Below, piece by piece: positions 43,823 to 52,747 of a stretch of 58,903 nucleotides of DNA; the stretch's first letter is position 1; every line of letters starts with the position of its first letter. Under the pieces are notes generated by a model that worked only from the letters and a program-made list of their open reading frames with translations, was not told the origin of the DNA and ran no database searches. The translations under genes and the position numbers were made by a program. Location: NCBI RefSeq assembly GCF_014596525.1, contig NZ_MSJP01000081.1, forward strand, positions 1-58,903, written 5' to 3'. Source of the DNA: Streptomyces sp. CBMA291 (GTDB lineage: Bacteria > Actinomycetota > Actinomycetes > Streptomycetales > Streptomycetaceae).

Positions 43823-44479
43823 GTGAGCGGGACGCGGTACGAGGCGATCACCTGGGAACGACTGGCAGGGGCGCTCGCCGTGCACCTGGACGCCTCGGCC
43901 GCGGCCCCCGCGTCGGCCCCGGACGCCGCCCGGCTCACCGTGGGCGTCGACGGCCCGCCCGCCGCGCCCGGCGGGACCCTGGCCGAACTCCTCGCCGAGG
44001 AACTGCGGGCACGCGGGCGCTCCGTCCAGGTCGTCGGGACCACGGGTTTCCTGCGCCCCGCCTCCCTGCGGTACGAGCACGGGAAGCGGGACCCCGACGC
44101 GTACTACGAGGGATGGACGGACATCGGGGCGCTGTGGCGCGAGGTCTTCGGGCCGCTCGAACCCGGCGGCTCCGGGCGGGTGCTGCCCGACCTGTGGGAC
44201 CCGGTCCGGGACCGGGCGACCCGCAGCCCGTATGTGACGCTGCCCCCGGGCGGGGTGCTCGTCCTGCACGGGCCCTTCCTGCTCGGTCACTGGTTCCCCT
44301 TCGATCTCAGCGTGCATCTGCGCCTCTCTCCCGCCGCCCTCGCCCGGCGCACCGAGGAGGCCTGGACCCTGCCCGCCTTCGCCCGCTACGAGACGGAGGT
44401 CGACCCCGCGTCGGCCGCCGACGCCGTCGTCCGCACCGACGACCCACGCCACCCGGCGTGGACGGGGCTCGGCGGGTAG
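43823..44479 (+). CDS. uridine-kinase-like protein with degenerate P-loop
   Basis: A 218-aa protein resembling the uridine kinase/phosphoribulokinase group in layout: an N-terminal strand LTVGVDGPP, later PASLRYEHGKRDPDAYYEGWTD, VLVLHGPFLLGHWFPFDLSVHLRLS, and a C-terminal RTDDPRHPAW. The Walker A that should read GxxGxGKT is GPPAAPGGT (residues about 44-52): the lysine and first Thr/Ser are replaced by Gly. ATP-dependent kinase activity is therefore doubtful, and it may be a pseudoenzyme. GTG 43823 is a weak start and others nearby are possible. It is convergent with psuK. Confidence 0.7.
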   Translation: MSGTRYEAITWERLAGALAVHLDASAAAPASAPDAARLTVGVDGPPAAPGGTLAELLAEELRARGRSVQVVGTTGFLRPASLRYEHGKRDPDAYYEGWTDIGALWREVFGPLEPGGSGRVLPDLWDPVRDRATRSPYVTLPPGGVLVLHGPFLLGHWFPFDLSVHLRLSPAALARRTEEAWTLPAFARYETEVDPASAADAVVRTDDPRHPAWTGLGG

Positions 44480-44568
44480 GAGAGGCAGAGGGGCCCGGCG
44501 GCGGGGTCGGCCGGGCGCCGGCGTGGACGGTGCCGGGGCACGGCCTGCGGGGGTGGGCCCGTCTCCCT

Positions 44569-44603
44569 GGGACGCGCTCATCCCATGGGGACGCGCTCAT
44601 CCC
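44569..44603. repeat. 19-bp direct repeat, two copies, each able to form a hairpin
   Basis: GGGACGCGCTCATCCC occurs at 44569-44584 and 44588-44603 (period 19). The ends of each unit (GGGA/TCCC) are self-complementary. It lies in the 164-bp gap between the convergent uridine-kinase-like gene and psuK. Confidence 0.75.
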
Positions 44604-44643
44604 GTGGGGTGGGGCGGCCCCACACGGCGAGGGCGGTTCCTCC

Positions 44644-45576
44644 TCAGTCCTCGGCGTACTCCTTCCCGCTTCGGTGGGGAGGTCTGCCGCCCACCACGGT
44701 GACCGCCTCCGCGCCCGCGCGGCACCCGGCCTCGGCGGCCTCCGCCGGGTCCGCGCCCATGAGCCTGGCCGCCAGGAACGCCCCCGTGAAGGCGTCCCCC
44801 GCGCCCGTCGAATCCACCGGCCGCACCCCGGGCGCCGCCACACGCGCGGTGATCGCCCCGCCCCGGGCGACCAGCGCGCCTGTCGCCCCGAGCGTGACCA
44901 CCGCCCAGGGGAAACGGCGGCTCAGTTCCTCCGCCGCCCGCTCCGGTTCGGCACGGCCCGTGAGCAGCCGGGCCTCGTCCGCGTTGGGGAGCAGGACCTC
45001 GGCACCGTCCACCGCCGCCAGGAAGCGATCGGGCCCCGCCTCGGCCAGGAACCCCGCCGAAGCCGGGTCCACACTCACCGGTACGCCCGCCGCCAGGGCG
45101 TCCCGCAGCGCCCGGCGGGCCGTCGCGCGGCTCGGCGCGGAGAAGTACAGATAGCCGGAGAGGTGCAGCCGGGCCACACCGTCGAGGAGCCGGGCGGACC
45201 AGTCGCCGGGGGAGAGGCGCAGCGCGGCGCCGCTGTCGGTCAGGAACGTGCGCTCCGCCGAGGCGTCCACCAGCGCGATCACGGTGGCCGTCGCCGCCTC
45301 CGGGTCGGAGACGAGCAGCGGGCGCACGCCCGAGCGCCGCAACGCCCGGTCGTGCCAGCCGTTACTGTCCGGGTCCGCGCCCACCCGGGCCAGGAGCCGT
45401 ACGTCACCGCCTCCGCGACGCGCGGCCCAGCACGCCACGTTGGCCCCGGCGCCGCCCGGCAGGGTCCGGATCACCGCCGCCGTGTCCGTGGCGGGGGAGA
45501 GCGGCCTCCGGTGCAGGGCGACGACATCGGTGACGACGTCCCCGACGACGAGCAGAGCACCCGCCACCCGGCTCAC
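44644..45576 (-). CDS. psuK: PfkB-family sugar kinase, probable pseudouridine kinase
   Basis: A 310-aa ribokinase-fold enzyme with the N-terminal VVGDVVTDVVAL, PGGAGANVACWAARRGG (substrate-side PfkB signature 1) and the C-terminal anion-hole motif DSTGAGDAFTGAF (signature 2, catalytic Asp). Its start GTG 45576 overlaps the psuG stop (GTGA), so it is translationally coupled. With PsuG it should phosphorylate pseudouridine and allow its breakdown to uracil and ribose 5-phosphate. The PsuK assignment rests on the coupling to psuG; the sequence alone says PfkB kinase. Confidence 0.87.
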   Translation of the reverse strand: MSRVAGALLVVGDVVTDVVALHRRPLSPATDTAAVIRTLPGGAGANVACWAARRGGGDVRLLARVGADPDSNGWHDRALRRSGVRPLLVSDPEAATATVIALVDASAERTFLTDSGAALRLSPGDWSARLLDGVARLHLSGYLYFSAPSRATARRALRDALAAGVPVSVDPASAGFLAEAGPDRFLAAVDGAEVLLPNADEARLLTGRAEPERAAEELSRRFPWAVVTLGATGALVARGGAITARVAAPGVRPVDSTGAGDAFTGAFLAARLMGADPAEAAEAGCRAGAEAVTVVGGRPPHRSGKEYAED

Positions 45577-46532
45577 CGCCGACCCGAACCGTCTGCCGCG
45601 CCCGCCCCGCTCCGCCCTCTCGCCCCTTCCGTCCCGTACGCCCCCGCGATGTCCGCCGCGAGCCGGACATTGCCCCGTACCGCCGCCAAGTTGGCCTCCA
45701 GGGACGCCCCTTCCGTGTGGACCGTCAGGTATTCGAGCAGGAAAGGCGTCACCGACTGGCCCGTGATCCCCTTCTCCCGGGCCGCCGTCAGGCCCCCGGC
45801 CAGCACCCGGTCGTGCAGGGCGGGGTCCAGCTGTTCCTCTACCGGGACCGGGTTGGCCACGATCAGCGCCGCCGCAGGTCCGGCCAGCCGGTCCCGTGCC
45901 CGTATCACCTCCGCCACCTCCCCGGCGCTCCGCAGGGTCCAGTCGACGGGCTCGCCCGAGGACGCCAGGTAGAAGCCGGGGAAGTGCGTGGTGCCGTAGC
46001 CGACGACCGTCACCCCCAGGGTCTCCAGGCGCTGGAGCGTCGCGGGCACGTCGAGGATCGACTTCACCCCGGCGCACACCACGGTGATCCCGACCCGGGC
46101 GAGCAGTCGTAGATCGGCGGATTCGTCCTGGGTCCGTGTCCACTCCCGGTGCACCCCGCCGAGACCGCCGGTCGCGAACATCCGTATGCCGGCGGCGTCC
46201 GCGAGCCACGCGGTCGCCGAGACGGTCGTGGCACCGGTCGCGCCCGTGGCCAGTGCCGGGGCGAGATCGCGATGGCCCAGCTTGCGCACCGCCGGGTCCT
46301 CGGCGATCCGGGTCAGCGCGGCCCGGTCCAGTCCGATTCTGGCCGTGCCGTCGACGACGGCGATCGTGGCGGGGACGGCGCCCCCGGCCCGCACCAACTC
46401 CTCAAGCTCCAGGGCCACGGCCAGATTGCGCGGGCGCGGCAGACCATGGGCGATGATCGTCGATTCCAGCGCGACGACGGGCCGCCCCTCGTGAAGGGCT
46501 TCCCGCACTTCTTCGGACACCTGTGTGGACAT
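45573..46532 (-). CDS. psuG: pseudouridine-5'-phosphate glycosidase
   Basis: A 319-aa enzyme (E. coli PsuG is about the same length) that cleaves the C-C glycosidic bond of pseudouridine 5'-phosphate. Characteristic blocks are VALESTIIAHGLPRPRNL, GGAVPATIAVVDG, TVSATAWLADAAGIRMFATGGLGGVHR (manganese/substrate region) and VVCAGVKSILDVPATLQRLETLGV. I start at ATG 46532, which matches the family N-terminus; in-frame starts further upstream have no ribosome-binding site. It is the first gene of the psuG-psuK pair and faces the cupin gene across a 291-bp gap. Confidence 0.93.
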   Translation of the reverse strand: MSTQVSEEVREALHEGRPVVALESTIIAHGLPRPRNLAVALELEELVRAGGAVPATIAVVDGTARIGLDRAALTRIAEDPAVRKLGHRDLAPALATGATGATTVSATAWLADAAGIRMFATGGLGGVHREWTRTQDESADLRLLARVGITVVCAGVKSILDVPATLQRLETLGVTVVGYGTTHFPGFYLASSGEPVDWTLRSAGEVAEVIRARDRLAGPAAALIVANPVPVEEQLDPALHDRVLAGGLTAAREKGITGQSVTPFLLEYLTVHTEGASLEANLAAVRGNVRLAADIAGAYGTEGARGRSGAGAADGSGRR

Positions 46533-46823
46533 GTCCCATTTCTGGCGCGGCCACCGACCCCGCAAACCTCCCTGGCGACCCCTGGCCACTCGGGAACCAT
46601 CCGGACCGCCCCGACGTAGGTCTGCGAAATCCGTCCCGCGACGCCCGGACCCGTCGCCCCGGGGTCGGACCGGCCCGCCGGGCGCAATGCCCCGGGGGTG
46701 GTGCGGATTTCGTCGTGTCCGGCGCGTTCGCGTATCGCTCCTGGTGGGAGGCGAAACGGAATCACTCCGTCCAGCCGGTCCCGGCCCCGGAGCGGTTCCG
46801 GGCCCCCGCTACAGTCACCGCCC
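46533..46823. other. divergent region between psuG and the cupin gene
   Basis: No gene is seen. A TACAGT hexamer at 46810-46815, eight bases before the cupin ATG, could be a -10 of a leaderless promoter, but I see no convincing -35. No palindrome of note was found for psuG. Confidence 0.35.
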
Positions 46824-47180
46824 ATGACGACACATGAGCACCCTTCCTTCGCCGTGCACATCCCCGACGCCGAGCTTGAGGCGGAGCCTCTCGACCCCGC
46901 GCAGATCGTCTCCGGTGCCCCCGAGGTGACGGGCAAGGTGCTGTGGGAGTCGGCCGACGGCAGGCAGGTGCGCGGCATCTGGCAGATCACCCCCGGCGTC
47001 GTCACCGACACCGAGGCCGACGAACTGTTCGTGGTGGTCTCCGGGCGGGCGACCGTCGCCGTCGAGGGCGGCGAGACCCTGGAGATCGGCCCGGGTGACG
47101 CCTGTGTGCTGCGCGAGGGCGACCGGACGACGTGGACCGTCCACGAGACCCTGCGCAAGGCGTATCACATCAGCCTCTGA
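46824..47180 (+). CDS. cupin-domain protein
   Basis: A 118-aa single-domain cupin of the small type related to ureidoglycine aminohydrolase-like cupins (cupin_3). The beta-barrel signature is GIWQITPGVVTDTEADELFVVVSGRATVAV and then GDACVLREGDRTTWTVHETLRKAYHI. The usual metal-binding His of motif 1 is replaced by Thr/Asp residues, which is common in this subgroup. No substrate can be named. ATG 46824 has no Shine-Dalgarno sequence and may be leaderless. Confidence 0.8.
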   Translation: MTTHEHPSFAVHIPDAELEAEPLDPAQIVSGAPEVTGKVLWESADGRQVRGIWQITPGVVTDTEADELFVVVSGRATVAVEGGETLEIGPGDACVLREGDRTTWTVHETLRKAYHISL

Positions 47181-47733
47181 AGGCTCTGAGATCTCCCAAG
47201 TCTCCGAGTCCCTGACGGCTTGCAGGCCAGGGCGCGAGCCGGGGTGGAGGTCGGGACGCATTCCGGGGCGGGGCGGGGCGGGGCGGGGCCGGAGCGGGGA
47301 CCGGGCAAGGGGCCGCAGCACGGGCAGGGCAGGAGGGCCCGGAACGCCCCCTCCCTCCCGCCTCCCGGGCCGTGCGATGCCCCGGCCCCCGCTCCGTCAA
47401 ACCGCCCAACTCCCCCTGTTTCATCGCTCGTTCGGGGTCTGGTAGGAAACCTTCCTATTCGATAGCCTCGTCGTGGCGGCTTGGCGCGGCGACCCGAATT
47501 CCGGGCGTGACGCGCTCAGTGAGAGCTCTGACCCGGCCGCCGAGCACCACCCCGCCGTGCGGCGCGTCCCCCACCTCCGCACGGGCGGTCGCCCGCGCCC
47601 GTTCCGCACGGCGCGGACGGCCCCGGCCGTCTCCCACCGGTCGCGGGTGATCAGGGCCGTCGTGCACGGCCCTGACCGTGGTGCGCCGTCAAGGTGTCCA
47701 GCTCTCGCCACCCTCAGGCCAGGGAGCCCGGGT
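47181..47733. other. 553-bp non-coding region before the phosphoesterase operon
   Basis: No credible gene is seen. It starts with G-runs (GGGGC repeated near 47262-47290) and becomes AT-richer around 47410-47470, where the palindrome at 47443-47457 sits. If transcription begins near there, the phosphoesterase mRNA has a leader of about 260 nt. Frames that read through the gap lack coding character. Confidence 0.5.
47443..47457. promoter_or_regulatory. palindrome TAGGAA-ACC-TTCCTA, candidate operator
   Basis: A perfect 6-base inverted repeat around a 3-base centre, in the only AT-rich part of the gap and 276 bp upstream of the phosphoesterase gene. From memory it resembles the AGGAAA/TTTCCT palindromes found before secreted polysaccharide-degradation genes of streptomycetes and bound by ROK-type repressors such as CsnR. 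The target protein here is inference. Confidence 0.5.
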
Positions 47734-49080
47734 ATGCGCCTGAACGTCTCCACCCCTCCTCGCCGCACCACGACCCCCCTCACCCTCACCCTTGTGCTCG
47801 CCGCCGCGCTGCTGCTCGTGGGCGGGCTCCTCCTCGTCCTTCCGGAGCGGGCGGGCGCCGCCGCCGACTCGCTGATCTCCCAAGGCAGGCCGGCCACCGC
47901 GTCCTCCACCGAGGACGGCACCCTCGGACCGGAGAAGGCCTTCGACGGGGTCCCCACCACCCGCTGGGCCAGCGTCGAAGGCGTCGACCCGCAGTGGATC
48001 CGGGTCGACCTCGGCCCCTCGGCCACCGTCTCCCGCGTCAGACTCGTCTGGGAGGCCGCCTACGCCAAGGCGTACCGCGTCGAGATCTCCGCCGACGGCA
48101 CCACCTGGACCCGTCTCGCCGCCGAGACGGCGGGAAACGGCGGCACGGACGACTGGACCGGACTCACCGGCCAGGGCCGCTACCTGCGCGTGTACGGAAC
48201 CGCCCGGGGCACCTCGTACGGCTACTCGCTCCACGCGGTGGAGGTCTACGGCACCACCGGCACGACCACCCCGCCCACCGGCGCCTTCACGGTCGTCGCG
48301 GCAGGTGACATCGCCGCCCAGTGCACGGCCTCCAGCAGTTCCTGCGCGCACCCCAAGACCGCGGCCCTCGCCCAGCGGATCGCGCCGTCCTTCTATCTGA
48401 CGATGGGCGACAACCAGTACGACGACGCCCGGCTCTCCGATTTCCGCGCCTACTACGACAAGAGCTGGGGCGTCTTCAAGGACAGGACCCGGCCCATCCC
48501 CGGCAACCACGAGACCTACGACCCGGCGGGCTCGCTCGTCGGCTACAAGGCGTACTTCGGTGCGATCGCCTACCCGCAAGGCAAGGCGTACTACAGCTAC
48601 GACCAGGGCAACTGGCACTTCGTCGCCCTCGACTCCAACTCCTTCGACGACACCGCGCAGATCCAGTGGCTCAAGGACGACCTCGCGCGGAACACCAAGG
48701 GCTGCGTCGCCGCCTACTTCCACCACCCGCTCTACTCCTCCGGCGAGCACGGCAACGACCCCGTCTCCAAGCCCGTCTGGCAGATCCTCTACGCGGCCAA
48801 GGCCGATCTCGTGCTCAACGGCCACGACCACCACTACGAGCGCTTCGCCCCGCAGGACCCCGCGGGGAAGGCCACCGCCGACGGCATGGTCGAGATCGTC
48901 GGCGGCATGGGCGGCGCCACGCCCTACGCCATCGAGACCGTCCAGCCCAACAGCCAGAAGCGGATCAGCGGCACCTACGGCGTCCTGAAACTGGACCTCG
49001 ACGACACCGGCTACACCTGGCAGTACGTCGGCATCGACGACCAGATCAAGGACTCCGCCCCGACCTACACCTGCCACTGA
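47734..49080 (+). CDS. secreted metallophosphoesterase with F5/8-type carbohydrate-binding domain
   Basis: A 448-aa exported protein. It has a signal peptide (LTLTLVLAAALLLVGGLLLVLP, cleavage about AGA, residue 43), a discoidin/F5-8 type C domain at about 45-180 (RPATASSTEDG ... AFDGVPTTRWAS ... WIRVDLG), a short Thr/Pro linker, and then a calcineurin-like phosphoesterase. The metal motifs are present: AAGDIA, MGDNQYDD, PGNHETYD, YFHHPLYSS and NGHDHHYER. It probably binds a surface or extracellular glycan and dephosphorylates a nearby ester. ATG 47734 follows AGGGAG at seven bases. The MFS gene starts on the last base of its stop (TGATG), so the three following genes form one operon. Confidence 0.88.
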   Translation: MRLNVSTPPRRTTTPLTLTLVLAAALLLVGGLLLVLPERAGAAADSLISQGRPATASSTEDGTLGPEKAFDGVPTTRWASVEGVDPQWIRVDLGPSATVSRVRLVWEAAYAKAYRVEISADGTTWTRLAAETAGNGGTDDWTGLTGQGRYLRVYGTARGTSYGYSLHAVEVYGTTGTTTPPTGAFTVVAAGDIAAQCTASSSSCAHPKTAALAQRIAPSFYLTMGDNQYDDARLSDFRAYYDKSWGVFKDRTRPIPGNHETYDPAGSLVGYKAYFGAIAYPQGKAYYSYDQGNWHFVALDSNSFDDTAQIQWLKDDLARNTKGCVAAYFHHPLYSSGEHGNDPVSKPVWQILYAAKADLVLNGHDHHYERFAPQDPAGKATADGMVEIVGGMGGATPYAIETVQPNSQKRISGTYGVLKLDLDDTGYTWQYVGIDDQIKDSAPTYTCH

Positions 49081-50438
49081 TGTACCTCGCGACCACCGGT
49101 CGCCCCGACGCGCCGCCCGCCCCCTCGGGGCTTCGGCGGCGCGTCCCCGGCACCGTCCTCGTCCTCGGCACGGTCAGCCTGGTCACCGACGTCTCCTCGG
49201 AGATGGTGACCGCCGTCCTGCCGCTCTACCTGGTCCTCGGACTCGGCCTCTCCCCACTCCAGTTCGGCCTGCTCGACGGCCTCTCGAACGGCGCCACCGC
49301 CCTCGTACGGCTCCTCGGCGGCGCCACCGCCGACAGGGGCGGACGCCACAAGACGGTCGGCGGAACCGGCTACGCCCTCTCCGCCCTCTCCCGGCTCGGT
49401 CTCCTCCTCGCGGGCGGCTCCACCGGCTGGCTCGCCGGAGCGATCGCCGCCGACCGGCTCGGCAAAGGCGTCCGCACCGCCCCGCGCGACGCCCTCATCA
49501 CCCTGCACAGCCCTCCCGGGGAACTGGGCCGCGCCTTCGGCACCCACCGCGCCATGGACACCACCGGCGCCCTCCTCGGCCCCCTGGCCGCCTTCGCCCT
49601 GCTCTGGGCGACGGCCGACGCGTACGACGCCGTCTTCGCAGTCAGCTTCTGCGTCGGGACCTTCGGCGTCGTGCTCTGGCTGCTGCTCGTCCCCGGCCAC
49701 GCGCGCGTGAAGCGCGCGACGGCCCGACCGCCCCGGGCGCTCGCCGACCACGCGCGACCGTCCCGCGCACCCGCCGACAGGACCCGACCGGTCGCTTCGA
49801 CGGCGCCACGCGCGCGTGGCGGGCTCTTCCTCGCCCTGCGGTCGCCCGGATACCGGCGGATCGTGCTCTGCGCAGGACTCCTCGGAGCCGCCACCATCGG
49901 CGACTCCTTCGTCTATCTGCTGCTCCAGCGCCGCCTCGACTTCGACGCCACCTGGTTCCCCTTCCTGCCGCTCGGCGCCGCCGCCGTCTTCCTGCTGCTC
50001 GCCGTCCCGGCCGGCAGGCTCGCCGACCGCCTCGGCCGACGCGGCCCCCTCCTGTACGGACACGGGGCCCTGTTCCTCGCCTACGGACTGCTCCTGACGC
50101 CGCTCCCCGGCCCGGTGGTCCTGCCGAGCGTCCTCGCCCTGCTCGGGATGTTCTACGCCGCCACCGACGGCGTCCTCATGGCCCTCATCGGCCCCTTCCT
50201 GACCGAGGGGCGGCAGGCGTCCGGCCTCGCCCTCGTCCAGACCGCCCAAGCCCTCGCCCGCCTCGGCGCGGCGGTCGCGTTCGGCGCCGTCTGGACCGCG
50301 ACCGGCCCGGAGACCGCCCTCGTCGCCGCTCTCGCCGCCCTCGCCGCCGCCGTCGGCTGCTCCGCGCGACTACTCCCCCGGGGCACCACGACCCCCTCGG
50401 GACCCACCGCCCCCGAGCCCTCCGAGAGGACCGACTGA
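49080..50438 (+). CDS. MFS transporter coupled to the phosphoesterase
   Basis: A 452-aa major facilitator. TM1 begins LVLGTVSLVTDVSSEMV, a subgroup signature. The loop between TM2 and TM3 has GGATADRGGRHKTVGG, the MFS DRxGRR-like motif A, and LADRLGRRG is its second-half copy. The central cytoplasmic loop (about 215-260) is an Arg/Ala/Pro-rich low-complexity insert. The ATG overlaps the phosphoesterase stop by one base. Cargo is unknown; by context it might import the product released by the phosphoesterase or export an efflux substrate. Confidence 0.87.
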   Translation: MYLATTGRPDAPPAPSGLRRRVPGTVLVLGTVSLVTDVSSEMVTAVLPLYLVLGLGLSPLQFGLLDGLSNGATALVRLLGGATADRGGRHKTVGGTGYALSALSRLGLLLAGGSTGWLAGAIAADRLGKGVRTAPRDALITLHSPPGELGRAFGTHRAMDTTGALLGPLAAFALLWATADAYDAVFAVSFCVGTFGVVLWLLLVPGHARVKRATARPPRALADHARPSRAPADRTRPVASTAPRARGGLFLALRSPGYRRIVLCAGLLGAATIGDSFVYLLLQRRLDFDATWFPFLPLGAAAVFLLLAVPAGRLADRLGRRGPLLYGHGALFLAYGLLLTPLPGPVVLPSVLALLGMFYAATDGVLMALIGPFLTEGRQASGLALVQTAQALARLGAAVAFGAVWTATGPETALVAALAALAAAVGCSARLLPRGTTTPSGPTAPEPSERTD

Positions 50439-50441
50439 CCC

Positions 50442-51446
50442 ATGCCCGCCCTGACCGGCGCCTCCTCCCGTACCCGCGTGTGGATCATCGTCCTCGCGCT
50501 CCTGCTGCTCGGCGGCGGCGCCACCGCCTACACCCTGCGGGCCGCCTCCGGCCGCGAGAGCCAGGCCGACAAGAGCGCGGCCCCCGGCTTCACCCTCGAC
50601 GGACACACCGGGGCGCTCTACGTCCGGTCCACCGAGACCGGGCGCGTCGCGCGCGTGGACCCGTCCGCGCCCGGCGGCCGAGTGGCGGACGGCCCGGTCT
50701 GCGACCGCTTCCACGCGGCCGGGGGCACCGCCCTGTGCCTCCAGCGCCGCCCCGGCGTACCGGCCCGCTCCTACGTCCTCGTGCTCGACCGCAGGCTGCG
50801 CGAGGTACGCCGCATCGCCCTGCCGGGCATCCCCAGCCGGGCCCGGGTCTCCGCCTCGGGGTCCCTGCTGGCCTGGACGATGTTCGCCACCGGCGATTCC
50901 TACGCCCGCTCGTCCTTCTCCACCCGCACCTCGATCCTCGACCTGCGCACCGGCTATCTGGTGAAGAACATCGAGGGGATCCCGTTGACCCTGGACGGGC
51001 ACCGCTACCACGCCCCCGACGTCAACTACTGGGGCGTCACCTTCGCCCGGGACGACAATCGTTTCTACGCCACCGTCGCGACGGGCGGCCGCACCCATCT
51101 CGTCGAGGGAAACCTGGGGACGTGGTCGGCCCGAGCCCTCCGCGAGAACGTCGAGTGCCCCTCGCTCTCCCCGGACGGCACCCGGATCGCGTTCAAGAAA
51201 CGGGTCTCCGACGGACCACGCGAGCCGTGGCGGCTTTACGTGTACGACCTCGCCACCGGCCGCGAGCACCCCGTCGCCGAGCGGCACGGCATCGACGACC
51301 AGGCCCTGTGGACGGACGGGAGAACCCTCGCGTACGGCTACGGAGGAGGGGTCTGGTCCGTGCCCGCCGACGGCACGGGAGCCCCGCGCCTGCTGGCCGA
51401 CGGGGCCTCCTCCCCGACGATCGCGACGGAGCCGGACAAGTCCTGA
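50442..51446 (+). CDS. membrane-anchored TolB-like beta-propeller protein
   Basis: A 334-aa protein with an N-terminal transmembrane anchor (WIIVLALLLLGGGATAYTL, residues about 14-32) and an extracytoplasmic domain made of repeated WD40/TolB-type blades. These are recognised by SPDGTRIAFKKR, LYVYDLATGREH and GRTLAYGYGGGVWSVPADG. The family is generic and the ligand is unknown. It begins 3 bp after the MFS stop, making it the third gene of the phosphoesterase operon. It ends 5 bp from a convergent MFS gene with no room for a terminator. Confidence 0.78.
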   Translation: MPALTGASSRTRVWIIVLALLLLGGGATAYTLRAASGRESQADKSAAPGFTLDGHTGALYVRSTETGRVARVDPSAPGGRVADGPVCDRFHAAGGTALCLQRRPGVPARSYVLVLDRRLREVRRIALPGIPSRARVSASGSLLAWTMFATGDSYARSSFSTRTSILDLRTGYLVKNIEGIPLTLDGHRYHAPDVNYWGVTFARDDNRFYATVATGGRTHLVEGNLGTWSARALRENVECPSLSPDGTRIAFKKRVSDGPREPWRLYVYDLATGREHPVAERHGIDDQALWTDGRTLAYGYGGGVWSVPADGTGAPRLLADGASSPTIATEPDKS

Positions 51447-51451
51447 ACGGA

Positions 51452-52747
51452 TCAGCCCTCGCGGAGCGAGCCGCGGACCGCGAGCGCCGCCATCGGCAGC
51501 AGCAGACAGGCGGCGATGGCGTTCAGCGGTCCGTACCCCACCTGGGAGACGATCAGACCGGCCGCGAGGCCGCCGACCCCGGCGGCGGTGTTCATGACGA
51601 AGTCGGAGAGCCCCTGCACCGCCGCCCGCGCGGCCCCCGGCACCGAGTCCGTGAGCAGCGCCGAGCCGGACACCAGCCCCGCCGACCAGCCGAGCCCCAG
51701 GACGAAGAGACCCAGGGCGGTCCTGCCGTGACTGGCGCCCGCCGTGCCCGCGAGGAGCGCCGCCATGCCGATGAGGCCGACCGCCAGACCGATCACGGAA
51801 AGCCGCCCCAGCCGGTCGGAGAGCCAGCCCATCAGCGGCGAGAAGGCGTACATACCGGCGATGTGCCCGCTGATCACCAGTCCGATCAGCTGAATGTCGG
51901 CACCGTGGTGGGTGAGCGCCACCGGGGTCATCGACATGATCGACACCATGGCGGTGTGCGAGCCCGCGACGGTGACCAGGGCGAGCCGGGCCCTGGGGGA
52001 CTCCCGCACGGCCCGCATCCCGGCCCGCAGGGAGCGTTCCTCCGCCGCCGCGCCCGGCGCCCCGGTGTCGGCGAGGGCCCGCGCGGTGAGCAGTGGGTCC
52101 GGCCGCAGCAGGACGGCCACGACGACCGCCGAGACCACGAAGACGCCGGCCGCCCAGACGAAGGGGCCGGCCGTGGCGGGGATGCCGAGGCCCGAGACGC
52201 TCCGCCCGGCGGGCGCGGCGATGTTGGGGCCGAGCACCGCCCCGATCGTGGTCGCCCACACCACGGTGGAGATGGCCCGCGCCCTGCGGTCCGGCTCGGC
52301 GAGGTCGGCGGCGGCGAACCGGGCGGCCAGGTTCGCCGAGGAACCGGCGCCGAAGCCGACGAGCCCGGCGAGCAGCAGCGGGAAGCTGTCGACGACGGCG
52401 CCGAGCACGGTGACCCCGGCGCCCACTGCCCCGAGCAGATACGCGAGGACGAGTCCGGCCCGGCGTCCCCGCGAGGCCATCAGGGAGGCGAGCGGCATCG
52501 CGAGCAGCGCGGGCCCGGCCACCGTCGCCGTCGACGCCAGGCCGGACAGGGCCTCGGAGCCGCTGACGTCCCTGGCGAGCACGGCGGCGAGCGCGACGCC
52601 GATGGCTATGCCGAGCCCGCCGAGTATCTGGGTGGTGATCAGCACGGCCTGGACGCGTCGGCGCAGCGCCGGCAGTTCGGCCGCGCCGACGAGGACGGGG
52701 GGACGGTCGGGGAGGGTGGCGTCAGGGGCGCCGGGGGTACTGGTCAC
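51452..52747 (-). CDS. MFS transporter (probable drug exporter)
   Basis: A 431-aa, 12-TM major facilitator with IGVALAAVLARDVSGSEALSG at TM1-2, the motif-A region LMASRGRRAGLVLAYLLGAVG and the second-half copy LMGWLSDRLGRLSVIGLAVG. It is unrelated in detail to the MFS protein of the neighbouring operon. The start is GTG 52747; no ribosome-binding site is visible. It converges on the beta-propeller gene. There is no linked regulator, so the substrate cannot be inferred. Confidence 0.87.
   Translation of the reverse strand: MTSTPGAPDATLPDRPPVLVGAAELPALRRRVQAVLITTQILGGLGIAIGVALAAVLARDVSGSEALSGLASTATVAGPALLAMPLASLMASRGRRAGLVLAYLLGAVGAGVTVLGAVVDSFPLLLAGLVGFGAGSSANLAARFAAADLAEPDRRARAISTVVWATTIGAVLGPNIAAPAGRSVSGLGIPATAGPFVWAAGVFVVSAVVVAVLLRPDPLLTARALADTGAPGAAAEERSLRAGMRAVRESPRARLALVTVAGSHTAMVSIMSMTPVALTHHGADIQLIGLVISGHIAGMYAFSPLMGWLSDRLGRLSVIGLAVGLIGMAALLAGTAGASHGRTALGLFVLGLGWSAGLVSGSALLTDSVPGAARAAVQGLSDFVMNTAAGVGGLAAGLIVSQVGYGPLNAIAACLLLPMAALAVRGSLREG

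Noticed and set aside
46810..46815. TACAGT before the cupin gene, tested as another PafBC-type promoter
   Set aside because: The required TTGTCRGTG element eight bases upstream is absent (the sequence is GGTTCCGGG).
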